Shown here in pieces: positions 16,901-23,769 of a DNA stretch of 64,000 bases; position 1 is the stretch's first letter; each line of letters begins with the position of its first letter. The notes under the pieces are model-generated. The model saw only the letters and a list, made by a program, of their open reading frames with translations. It was not told the origin of the DNA and did not search any database. Source of the stretch: an uncultured bacterium (lineage in GTDB: Bacteria; Bacteroidota; Bacteroidia; Bacteroidales; Bacteroidaceae); the NCBI GenBank assembly GCA_905215555.1, contig CAJMQU010000003.1, positions 62,001 through 126,000 on the forward strand, in the 5' to 3' direction. A program made the translations under genes and the position numbers.

Positions 16901-18956
16901 TCTCGAAAAGTTCGGTGGCGAAGTCGGCGTACAATTTCGTGTCTATCCACCTTTCACCCATATTGATGTCAAGCTCCTCGTAAGGTATCGCTTCGGGCGT
17001 GACCTGTTCAAGAGCCTTTACGGAGGTTCCCGCCCACTCTTTCTCGCTGTCCGGGAGGTCTTGCAGGCAGGTGATGATGTCCTTGCATTTGGCTATGACG
17101 TTCCCGGCAAGGAACTTGCTCTTGTATTCCCACTCGCCGCTGACAGGGTTGTAGAATATCTCGCCTTTCAGTGCGCCGATGATTTCTTCTTCGGGCATGT
17201 CCGTAACCTGTCCGATATACTCCATATCGACGTGGCCGTAAAAGTTCAGGCTGCTTGCCAGAGCCTCGTTGGGTGTCAGTTTTCGGGTTGTGTCAATCTT
17301 CTTAAATGCCACGGGTTCACGCATGATGTCGGCCTTGAGGATGTCCCTGCCGAGCTGCATTTCAATCGTGAACACTTCCGTACCGAGACTGTCAAGCATG
17401 ATAAACTCCTTGTTGTCGTTATCGTGAAAACAGCCCCACTTGGCAACAAAGGCATCGTAGAGGGCGTTCAGTTCAGCCCGTAACTGTGGCTGTTCCTCTT
17501 GTTCTTCCCTCTCTTTGATTGACAAATCAAAATACGTCTTGCGTATGGGGAAGTAGTCGCTTGCCCTCTCGATGTTCACCTTGCCCTCGTCCACCGGCAC
17601 AAAGTCGGTAGCCACCTCTTTGTAATGGCTTGACTTGCGGAACTGCACCGTGCCTACCTGTTCTTCAAACACGACCATCGCGCCGTCTTTCATCCAACCC
17701 TCCAGCGTGCCCGTGTAAGCCCGTCTGCCCTTGTCCGTCCGTTCAATGGCGACACCGCCGAAAAGAGACATCTGCGTGTGCTGTCCGTCCTGACCGCCGC
17801 CCGTGAAAAGGCTTTTGCGGAAAAACCGGCTGAAGTCGTATTTCAGCAGTGCGGAGAGGTATTGCGACATGGCGGCTTCGTCCTCCAGCCACTGGTATTT
17901 GCGGACGTGCTTGCCGTACTGGTTCGTCACTATGCGGCTGCCCGTGGCGAGGGTGGTCTTCGGTAGGGAGAAAAGTCTGTTCGTGGGTTCGGTCATGGTT
18001 CCCGCCGTGTCGGCCTTTTCCTTGGCGACCTGCAAAAACATCTTCTCACGCAGCGAGAGTGCCGCCTTGTGCGTGTGTTTCTGGAATACGAGTAAGTCGC
18101 TGCCTACCTCGATACCGCTTGTCTGCATGAAAAGAGTGTCCGGCATACGGACGGCACTTATCAAATCGGCATGGTTCACGAGGTATTCGCGCACGAACTT
18201 GTTGCCGGGCGTATCGGCCACGCCCCTTGACGTGATGAACGCCAGCAGTCCGCCCTCGGCGAGCAGTTCCATAGCCTTGACGAAAAAGTAGTTGTGTATG
18301 GTCTTAGTGGCCTGTTCACAGATACCGCCTTTCTTCCACAAGTCGGCATCGAATACCTTGAAATTGCCGAACGGGATATTGGAGGCTATGACATCGAATT
18401 TCGAGTGTTCAAAGCCCTGTCCGGCTATCGTCTCGAACCCTGCCGTTACCGTGTCTGTATCGTCATGCAGGAGCGAGAGGATAAGCCCCGTGATGCAGTC
18501 CTTTTCAAAGGCGTAGCTGTGTGTACCGGGCATTGCCACAGGCAGGAAACCGCCTATTCCCGCACTCGGTTCAAGAAAGGAGCGCATTTGCAGGTTGTTG
18601 TCCTTGAATGTGGTGTGTATCTGCCGTGCCACTGCGTCCACAATGAACTGCGGTGTGTAAAAAGCGGTCAGCACGGATGCCTTTATGCTTTCTATGAGGG
18701 TACGGTACATGGTTCCATCCTCGCCCGCCAAAGTTCTCAACGCTGTTTCCAGACGGTTCAGCGATTCTGTCATGTTGTCCGCAACGGGGTTGTCAGTCCC
18801 GATGTTCAACACTTCCTTGATACCCCCGAAACCGGAGTATAGGGATAATATCTCTTTCTCGTCTGTCGTGGCTGTCCTGCCCTGCACGTGGATTTGTACT
18901 GCTGTTTCTATGGCTTCCACGTTTGCCACCAGTGATGTCAGTTTGTTGTAATTCAT
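13971..18956 (-). CDS. Giant N6-adenine methylase/SNF2-like helicase fusion
   Basis: The 1661-residue protein combines an adenine methyltransferase-type domain and a superfamily 2 helicase. The first has 'FYTPQFIV' about residue 99, the SAM motif 'LEPSAGIGG' about 128-136, and the catalytic-type motif 'NIPFG' about 193-197 in place of NPPF. The helicase has Walker A 'EVGTGKT' about residue 840, DEAH-type box 'VDECH' about 1012, and motif VI 'QRNGRAVRKGN' about 1348. A coiled coil (about 1430-1480 and near the end) follows. The combination recalls phage P1 DarB, which protects incoming DNA against restriction. The NIPFG variant occurs in plasmid/ICE proteins of this type, and whether it methylates DNA is uncertain. 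It is alone in the leader E unit, fitting a role soon after DNA entry (inference). Confidence 0.88.
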   Translation of the reverse strand: MNYNKLTSLVANVEAIETAVQIHVQGRTATTDEKEILSLYSGFGGIKEVLNIGTDNPVADNMTESLNRLETALRTLAGEDGTMYRTLIESIKASVLTAFYTPQFIVDAVARQIHTTFKDNNLQMRSFLEPSAGIGGFLPVAMPGTHSYAFEKDCITGLILSLLHDDTDTVTAGFETIAGQGFEHSKFDVIASNIPFGNFKVFDADLWKKGGICEQATKTIHNYFFVKAMELLAEGGLLAFITSRGVADTPGNKFVREYLVNHADLISAVRMPDTLFMQTSGIEVGSDLLVFQKHTHKAALSLREKMFLQVAKEKADTAGTMTEPTNRLFSLPKTTLATGSRIVTNQYGKHVRKYQWLEDEAAMSQYLSALLKYDFSRFFRKSLFTGGGQDGQHTQMSLFGGVAIERTDKGRRAYTGTLEGWMKDGAMVVFEEQVGTVQFRKSSHYKEVATDFVPVDEGKVNIERASDYFPIRKTYFDLSIKEREEQEEQPQLRAELNALYDAFVAKWGCFHDNDNKEFIMLDSLGTEVFTIEMQLGRDILKADIMREPVAFKKIDTTRKLTPNEALASSLNFYGHVDMEYIGQVTDMPEEEIIGALKGEIFYNPVSGEWEYKSKFLAGNVIAKCKDIITCLQDLPDSEKEWAGTSVKALEQVTPEAIPYEELDINMGERWIDTKLYADFATELFETEAEVMYFDVNDTYIMRLQGYSPVAYNTYSVRSCNGEDLFVHALHDIVPELTKEVYRNGETVRVPDDEAIQEAAGKIQEIRERFNRWLDNQPVEVRDELVRVYNERFNCYVRPAYDGSAQTFPGLTFEQFPYDELYPSQKDAIWMIKQNRGGICWHEVGTGKTMIMCVAAYEMKRLGLVQKPLIIGLKANVHEIAETFRKAYPMAKVLYPGKEDFTSANRKEVFAKIKNNNWDCIILTHDQFGKIPQSEETMINIFTEELADTERSLEVLEQSTMRYRSGRMQKGLEKKKQNLTAKLQELRMKINSRKDDAVDFHTMGIDHIFVDECHIFKNLMFQTRHTRVAGIGNTQGSQRAMNLLFAIRDIQYRTGRDLGATFLSGTVVVNALTELYVMFKYLRPQELRSQRISCFDAWAAIFTQKTTDYELGVTGTVKRKERFRTYIKVPELAMFLREITDYRTADMINLDVPEKNVRFLSHAPTIQQEEMIGRLVSFAHSGEWEDLGLDIPEPDNLDKAKMLIATNVARKMALDMRLLGDKFRDDENNKASICARTIYDYYVRSNANRGTQFVFSDLSTYKPGEWNIYNDIKNKLVRLGIPADEIRFIQCAQTERARKRLFDDMNAGRVRVLFGSTTMLGTGVNAQQRAVAVHHLEIPWRPADMEQRNGRAVRKGNTVKFWGDNTVDVVIYGTEKTLDAYKFNLLKNKQMFINQINNGTIAVRRMDEDAMDENNGMNFAEFIAILSGNTDLLEKAKLDNKIMQLEKEQGIFKKERIRAERKMNTVQEEMQKADGMAARMTRDMEYIASYTGERRTLLLNLPQATAEETGRELHRIAKTYRSGAYGTIGTYAGLNLLVHSEYGLDGVFERNIFLVEGVSELKYRCGVSGALPLGFAESAQYPQNTLGRLPSMIDEQRRKMEKMQKEMSALQGIIARKWSKSDELARLKQECKELQQRIDESLKETEQPQIPASELEITDKAA

Positions 18957-18976
18957 AATTTAACCTTGTTTTTCTT

Positions 18977-19162
18977 TCCCTTTGTTCGGCCTGTTCGCGA
19001 CCGTAGGGATTATTTTTCTGCTTGCGAAAGGTGGCGGGGACAATCGGCCAAGGCTGGACGGAAAAATACGCTCGACAAGGGAGAGGAAGATTTTTACGGA
19101 TCACACGTGGCGGCAGCCGGCATTGGCAGGATTGGAACAGCCGGTTTACCTTTGCGGAAAAA
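18977..19162 (-). promoter_or_regulatory. Structured leader, copy E
   Basis: Upstream of the methylase/helicase gene, 21 nt from its ATG. Pairings: TCCC 18977-18980/GGGA 19006-19009 around CGG 18987-18989/CCG 19001-19003; TTTTTCTGC 19013-19021/GCGGAAAAA 19154-19162 (one G:T); AAAGGT 19027-19032/ACCTTT 19148-19153, directly stacked on the previous stem; AAAAAT 19062-19067/ATTTTT 19090-19095 with CTC/GAG at the tip. Confidence 0.72.
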
Positions 19163-19317
19163 TGCAATCCCCCACAGGTCGCACAGTGCGAATGGTAGGA
19201 ATGGCAGCTAAAAGAGGGAGGTGGGAAGGTGTAAATGGAGTATGCCGTGAGGGTCGTAGAAAAGGCAGAGGCGTATTATAACAGGGATATGCCGTCGGCA
19301 GACCGGAATGCAAAAAA

Positions 19318-19348
19318 AATCCGTATCAAGTCTCTGCCCGATACGGAT
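19318..19348 (-). terminator. Intrinsic terminator of leader F unit
   Basis: ATCCGTATC 19319-19327 pairs with GATACGGAT 19340-19348; on the minus strand the stem is followed by TTTTTTTGC. It lies about 20 nt past the stop at 19367. Confidence 0.9.
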
Positions 19349-19366
19349 TCCTTTGACATCGTGTGA

Positions 19367-19993
19367 TTAGTCAATGTCGTAACCTATCATGTATTCATCA
19401 TTGACAAGCAGGTAATAGTAGCCGTTGCCACAGTTCCGGAACTCCTTGCTGAAGCCGGCCGCCATGTCTCCATTCTCGCGCGGCTCGCACCACAGCGTGC
19501 CGTCATAGCCGCAAAAATCGAAGCGGAAAGAGGAAAAACTTTTCTTCTCCTTCATGGCTTGTCGGAAAAGCTGCATATTCGCCATTCCGCAATATTTTCC
19601 GATTGTAGAAAGCCGGATGCACTTGCCGTCGATGCGTGTGCCGGTCGTAATGCCGTTCCCGTAAAGGGATTTTTCCAAGTCAGCATGGGCTATTTTACGC
19701 AACCAGTCGTTTGTGTGCGTGGCAAGCCGCGCCAGTTTCTGGTATTTCAGAATCAGTTTCCTATCCGTATTTGCTTCCTGGTCATGGGACGGATAATATA
19801 TCTTCTCAATGCTTGCCCAATCGGTGAAAATATGACCTCTATTTCGTTTTCTCGGTGCAATAATGCCAATGAAATTTTCGTCTCGGTTGATAAACAAACG
19901 CCTACGTTGTCCACCAATCCGTACATACAAGGAGGTGGGATTTTGTTCGTTGCGGAGATAGGCTTCCGCCGGATGAATAGTAACTGTTTCCAT
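19367..19993 (-). CDS. Hypothetical protein, second gene of leader F unit
   Basis: A 208-residue basic, soluble protein ('METVTIHPAEAYLRNEQNP') with an aromatic-rich C-terminus ('GNGYYYLLVNDEYMIGYDI'). No signal peptide, membrane helix or familiar motif is visible. It follows its neighbour by 28 bp and ends at a strong terminator. Confidence 0.65.
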   Translation of the reverse strand: METVTIHPAEAYLRNEQNPTSLYVRIGGQRRRLFINRDENFIGIIAPRKRNRGHIFTDWASIEKIYYPSHDQEANTDRKLILKYQKLARLATHTNDWLRKIAHADLEKSLYGNGITTGTRIDGKCIRLSTIGKYCGMANMQLFRQAMKEKKSFSSFRFDFCGYDGTLWCEPRENGDMAAGFSKEFRNCGNGYYYLLVNDEYMIGYDID

Positions 19994-20021
19994 ATCTACT
20001 AATTATTGAGTTTGTTTATGT

Positions 20022-20246
20022 TCAGAGTTTCGGAATTACGCCTGTTCCGACTTGTTTGCCGTCACGGTACAACGAGATTTCTCCGGGCTTGAAGCCCATT
20101 TCTCTAAGAGCGATGTTTCGGATATAGTCACGGTACTTTTCGCCTGAGAAGTTTTTGCCGCACAAGTTGTTGAAAAACATAGGTATTGAAAAGCCGTCCG
20201 TGCTTGACAACACCGTTCTGCCATTCTGTTTAATTTCTTCTTTCAT
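20022..20246 (-). CDS. Hypothetical protein, first gene of leader F unit
   Basis: A 74-residue protein ('MKEEIKQNGRTVLSSTDG' ... 'YRDGKQVGTGVIPKL') with no membrane segment. It is placed 34 nt from the CCCTGC/GCAGGG hairpin of leader F. Function unknown. Confidence 0.6.
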   Translation of the reverse strand: MKEEIKQNGRTVLSSTDGFSIPMFFNNLCGKNFSGEKYRDYIRNIALREMGFKPGEISLYRDGKQVGTGVIPKL

Positions 20247-20279
20247 ATTCTTTACTCATTGTTAAACTTTGTTTTTCTT

Positions 20280-20335
20280 TCCCTGCTTTCAAACTGCAGG
20301 GCTGTACTCTCTATTTTTGAGGCAACAAGAGGAAG
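20280..20335 (-). promoter_or_regulatory. Structured leader, degenerate copy F
   Basis: The start-proximal hairpin is present as CCCTGC 20281-20286/GCAGGG 20296-20301, preceded by the shared TTTTTCTTTCCC block. The conserved AGAGGAAGA of the inner hairpin recurs at 20328-20336, with a possible CTCT partner at 20307-20310. I could not find the long-range stem, so this copy is shortened or diverged. Confidence 0.5.
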
Positions 20336-20534
20336 AAGCTACGGCATCATAAGCCAAACCCGGATAGAAAACCGACCGTGCAACAGTCTGTTTTCGTTAT
20401 CCGAATGGCAATGCGGCTTGGCGATTATGCGCTTCGTCCTACATTCGCCGATGAAAATGGAGGGCAGATCCGGCGAGGTGAAGGGAGAAATAATGATAAA
20501 ACAAGTCAGTTGCAAAATCTTAACAAACCGGAAT

Positions 20535-20573
20535 AATCGAAAACTATGTCACCTAATGACACTTTTTTCGATT
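20535..20573. promoter_or_regulatory. 39-bp palindromic operator, upstream copy
   Basis: AATCGAAAA ... TTTTCGATT arms enclose GTCA-CCTAA-TGAC. It sits directly upstream of the -33 element of the ATPase gene promoter. An equally long copy overlaps the transcription start. Confidence 0.7.
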
Positions 20574-20576
20574 AAC

Positions 20577-20609
20577 TTTTGGCTGCCTAAGGAAAAACAA
20601 CTACTTTTG
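20577..20609 (+). promoter_or_regulatory. Promoter of AAA/DUF4143 gene
   Basis: TTTTG at 20577-20581 and TACTTTTG at 20602-20609, separated by 20 bp, make a textbook Bacteroidota promoter. The inferred start of transcription near 20616 lies inside the downstream palindrome. Confidence 0.85.
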
Positions 20610-20610
20610 T

Positions 20611-20649
20611 AATCGAAAATCCTGTCACCAAGTGACATAAAATTCGATT
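20611..20649. promoter_or_regulatory. 39-bp palindromic operator, downstream copy
   Basis: AATCGAAAAT ... ATTCGATT arms enclose GTCAC-CAA-GTGAC. It covers the probable transcription start and ends 4 bp before the ATG at 20654, so it could act as a DNA operator or as a hairpin in the mRNA just before the start codon. Confidence 0.7.
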
Positions 20650-20653
20650 ATCA

Positions 20654-21910
20654 ATGAAATGTATAGAGCGTAAAAAGTATTTGGACGAACTTGTTTCCCT
20701 GCAAAACAACGGGATGATCAAGATTATAACCGGGATGCGCAGATGCGGCAAGTCTTATCTGCTTTTTGAGATATTTGCTTCCTACCTTGAGAACAAGGGT
20801 GTCGCTTCCGACCATATCATAAAAGTGGATTTGGAGGATTACAAGAATCGGGCTATGAGAAATCCCGACAATCTTTACTCTTTGGTGGAAAACCGGATTA
20901 AGGATGACGGAATGTATTACATCCTGTTGGATGAAGTCCAGATGCTCGACAATTTTGAAGATGTATTGAACGGCTTTTTGAAGATGCGCAATGTGGATGT
21001 CTATGTGACGGGCAGCAACGCGAAATTCCTTTCTAAAGACATTATTACGGAGTTTCGCGGACGTGGCTTCGAGGTGAAAATGTACCCGTTGAGCTTCAGC
21101 GAGTACATGTCGGCCTATTCAGGTACGATACAGGCCGGATTCAATGAATATATGCTGTATGGTGGACTTCCGCAGATACTATCGTACACCACCGAAGAGC
21201 AGAAAGTGCGTTTTCTGAAAACCTTGTTCGACGAGACCTATATCAAGGACATCAAAGAACGCTATGACATACGCAAGGACGATGATCTGGAGGAACTCAT
21301 CAACATCATGGCTTCCGGCATCGGAGCACTGACCAACCCGAACAAACTGGCGAACACGTTCCGGAGCGAGAAAAAGTCAGCCATTTCCTACGATACGGTC
21401 AAGGATTACATCGACTATCTCTGCGATTCGTTTTTAGTTGAAAAATCGACTCGTTACGACATCAAGGGAAAGCGGTATGTCAATTCGCCATACAAGTATT
21501 ACTTCATGGATTTGGGATTGCGCAATGCACGTATCAATTTTCGCCAGTCAGAAAGAAGCCATCTGATGGAGAATATGATTTATAATGAGCTGAAGGTCCG
21601 GGGGTTCAATGTGGACGTGGGGGTCGTTCCGGTCGTAACGAAGGATGAAAACGGGAAACAGCAGCGTTCCAGCCTTGAGGTGGATTTTGTCTGCAACTTG
21701 GGCAGCAAACGTTACTACATCCAGTCGGCATACCGCATGGAATCCGATGAGAAGATAAGGCAGGAACGGGCTTCTTTGCTCAAGGTAGATGATTCATTCA
21801 AGAAAATCATCGTTATCGGGGAAGAAAGTCCGGTGACAAGGGATGAATCCGGTATCACGACTCTGGGTATTTATGATTTCCTGCTGAAAGACAATTCATT
21901 GGAATTGTAA
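20654..21910 (+). CDS. AAA-family ATPase with DUF4143 domain
   Basis: The 418-residue protein has Walker A 'TGMRRCGKS' at residues 26-34, Walker B 'YILLDEVQM' near 91-99, a sensor-1-like 'VYVTGSNA' near 114-121, and a C-terminal DUF4143 region with a nuclease-like 'SLEVDFV' near residue 337. Such AAA_14/DUF4143 proteins are common in Bacteroidota, archaea and mobile DNA, but their biochemical role is not well defined. The gene stands alone between the two 39-bp palindromes upstream and a perfect 15-bp-stem terminator downstream, so it looks like a self-contained, separately regulated module inserted into the element. Confidence 0.85.
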   Translation: MKCIERKKYLDELVSLQNNGMIKIITGMRRCGKSYLLFEIFASYLENKGVASDHIIKVDLEDYKNRAMRNPDNLYSLVENRIKDDGMYYILLDEVQMLDNFEDVLNGFLKMRNVDVYVTGSNAKFLSKDIITEFRGRGFEVKMYPLSFSEYMSAYSGTIQAGFNEYMLYGGLPQILSYTTEEQKVRFLKTLFDETYIKDIKERYDIRKDDDLEELINIMASGIGALTNPNKLANTFRSEKKSAISYDTVKDYIDYLCDSFLVEKSTRYDIKGKRYVNSPYKYYFMDLGLRNARINFRQSERSHLMENMIYNELKVRGFNVDVGVVPVVTKDENGKQQRSSLEVDFVCNLGSKRYYIQSAYRMESDEKIRQERASLLKVDDSFKKIIVIGEESPVTRDESGITTLGIYDFLLKDNSLEL

Positions 21911-21922
21911 TTCCAGACGGTA

Positions 21923-21957
21923 TTTTGTCGCAAAAAAAGCTGTTTTTTGCGACAAAA
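21923..21957. terminator. Bidirectional terminator after ATPase gene
   Basis: TTTTGTCGCAAAAAA and TTTTTTGCGACAAAA form a perfect 15-bp stem with a 5-nt loop, 12 nt past the stop. T-runs within the arms serve either direction. Confidence 0.85.
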
Positions 21958-22046
21958 CATAGTGCAAATACATTGAGGCAGAAAAGCGGTGACAGACGAT
22001 TTTCGCCAACAAATTAATAGTATTTCCATTTTACTCTAATCGGATA

Positions 22047-22889
22047 ATGATAGCTCCTCGGATTGTATTCCTGATTTTGCTCTGCCTTATAGGTGTGCTG
22101 TGGTACATCATCGGCTATTGGCGGCGGAAAGCGGGAGAGGCGGCGTATGCTGCCGCACGGATGGCCGATAACGCCGGGGAGCGCGACCGCTATTGCCGTC
22201 TGGCGGTCATAGCCGGTCATCGGGATGCCTGCCGTATGTTCTGCTTCTCGCACCCCGAGCGGTTCGAGGACCATCTTCCGCTCAAGCCGTTCAAGTCGCA
22301 CGGCATACGGATGATCTTTTACGGGCATTATTACCCGTCCCGGTATAGTAAACTGCTAAATGAGGAGCAACGGGCTTTCTGCCGTTCACTCTACCAGTTC
22401 AAGAATGGCGAAGCGCACGGCATCGAGTTCTTCAAGGCGTGCATGGACGCTCTCCAGACGGACGGAAAGCTTTACCATATCATGTTCATGCCGTGCAGCA
22501 ACTGGATAAAATACGGGCAGCGGTTCAAACGGCTCGACTGGTATATCGGCAAGCACCGCCGGGAACTGACATCGGGGCTGTATGACGTCGATATGTTCGA
22601 CGAACGGGAAAGCCTGCATGAGGCCAAGGGCGGCGAAGAGCGAATCCTCGAACGGAACTACCGCATTACGGGGGACATCAAAGGGAAAGAGGTTATCATC
22701 ATAGACGATGTAATGACGACCGGGCAGAGCGTGGCCGACTACAAAGAGGAGATAGAACGGTGCGGCGGCAAGGTGGTAGCCGCCATCTTATATGGAAAAA
22801 CCGCTACCGTGCCGCCGTTATTCCTCGTAAAACTGAACGTGTGGAGCGATTTCTATGCGGCCACTATTAACCGAAAGAGAAAATCATAG
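22047..22889 (+). CDS. Membrane-anchored phosphoribosyltransferase-like protein
   Basis: The 280-residue protein starts with one transmembrane helix (residues 5-23, 'IVFLILLCLIGVLWYIIGYW'), followed by a cytoplasmic part. Its C-terminal region carries the type I phosphoribosyltransferase motif 'VIIIDDVMTTGQSV' (about residues 216-229). This PRPP-binding loop, and the Cys-containing middle, resemble ComF/amidophosphoribosyltransferase-like proteins of DNA uptake. The substrate is unknown. It overlaps the convergent M23 peptidase gene by 6 bp at the 3' end. Confidence 0.75.
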   Translation: MIAPRIVFLILLCLIGVLWYIIGYWRRKAGEAAYAAARMADNAGERDRYCRLAVIAGHRDACRMFCFSHPERFEDHLPLKPFKSHGIRMIFYGHYYPSRYSKLLNEEQRAFCRSLYQFKNGEAHGIEFFKACMDALQTDGKLYHIMFMPCSNWIKYGQRFKRLDWYIGKHRRELTSGLYDVDMFDERESLHEAKGGEERILERNYRITGDIKGKEVIIIDDVMTTGQSVADYKEEIERCGGKVVAAILYGKTATVPPLFLVKLNVWSDFYAATINRKRKS

Positions 22890-23552
22890 CGCCGCCAATG
22901 CCGCCACGCATTCCTCCTGTATGGATTTTATGTAGTCCAGCACCAGCTGCGGGTCAATACTTTTGCCGTTGAGCTTGCAAGTGATATGCAGATGCTCACC
23001 CGTGCTGCGCCCCGTTGAGCCGCTGACACCCACCACATCACGCGGGCGGACCGTCGCTCCTTTGCCGACGAGCACCTTTGAGAGGTGGCAATAGCTGACA
23101 GTGTAGCTACCGTGCCGCAGGGTTACATATTTGCCGGATGTCTTGTCCTGTCCGACCTTCACGACCACACCCTCCATCATGGCCAGCACCTCGTCGCCAC
23201 GCGCATGCAGGTCGATGCCGTTGTGGAATTTCCTTTTCCCGGTAAACGGGTCTTTCCGGTAGCCGTAAGACGAATTTATCCTTATCCGTTGTAGCGGATA
23301 GCTCACGCTCAGGTAACGGCCTACCCATATCTCCTTACGGCTTTCAACGGGCGATGCGGACGCGGGGATGTCCACAGGTGCGCCCTGTACCGGAACCGTA
23401 CCTGCGGGTGTTGGTTCCGCTTTGTCCGTACCCTCCCGCAACACCTCTACCTTGTATCGGCCGGGAACCGAAGCAACGGTGTTGAATTGCGCCTGCGCAG
23501 GCATCGCACAGAGTGAAATGCCCACCATGATTGTCAGTATCATCTTTTTCAT
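22884..23552 (-). CDS. Secreted M23 peptidoglycan endopeptidase
   Basis: A 222-residue protein with a cleavable signal peptide ('MKKMILTIMVGISLCAMPAQAQ'; the first 22 residues contain the cleavage site after AQA). A LytM/M23 zinc peptidase domain follows, with 'HNGIDLHA' (His and Asp ligands) and 'GEHLHIT' (HxH) motifs; a Tyr/Gly-rich 'SSYGYRKDPFTG' precedes them. It would cut peptide bridges in the cell wall, locally opening it for the mating channel. The ATG at 23552 is chosen over 23579 because it starts the signal peptide. Promoter not identified; it is divergent from the operon starting at 23770. Confidence 0.87.
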   Translation of the reverse strand: MKKMILTIMVGISLCAMPAQAQFNTVASVPGRYKVEVLREGTDKAEPTPAGTVPVQGAPVDIPASASPVESRKEIWVGRYLSVSYPLQRIRINSSYGYRKDPFTGKRKFHNGIDLHARGDEVLAMMEGVVVKVGQDKTSGKYVTLRHGSYTVSYCHLSKVLVGKGATVRPRDVVGVSGSTGRSTGEHLHITCKLNGKSIDPQLVLDYIKSIQEECVAALAAL

Positions 23553-23630
23553 TCGGCAAAGATAACAAGCTCCGCCCAAGTTGTGCCGTTGCCGTTCCTC
23601 TTTCCGCTCAAAATATGATTAAATCGCTAT

Positions 23631-23666
23631 TTAAAGTATGATATTTATGCTAAAATCATACTTTAA
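23631..23666. promoter_or_regulatory. Inverted repeat upstream of accessory operon
   Basis: TTAAAGTATGAT (23631-23642) and ATCATACTTTAA (23655-23666) form 12-bp arms with a 12-bp spacer. A third copy of TTAAAGTATGA overlaps the start codon of the gene at 23770 (23763-23773). This is likely a repressor site controlling the operon and perhaps the divergent M23 gene. Confidence 0.6.
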
Positions 23667-23732
23667 TCACAAAAAACACGATCTATAAAGCACTAATATA
23701 GTTTGATTTTATAGCGTGAAGCAAAAACGTTC

Positions 23733-23740
23733 TATCTTTG
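23733..23740 (+). promoter_or_regulatory. -7 element of accessory operon promoter
   Basis: TATCTTTG lies 29 nt before the ATG at 23770. A plausible T-rich -33 region (TTTT 23707-23710) is 22 bp upstream. Confidence 0.7.
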
Positions 23741-23769
23741 CGATGTATAATTTAAAACAAAATTAAAGT

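Noticed and set aside
15918..17483. 521-codon open frame on the plus strand opposite the methylase/helicase
   Set aside because: It lies wholly antisense to a gene with clear conserved motifs, has a Phe/Val/His-biased composition typical of shadow frames, and no start signals.
7735..20340. Repeats as a CRISPR-like array
   Set aside because: Copies are 180-290 bp, widely and unevenly spaced, separated by genes, and not identical; no cas genes are present.
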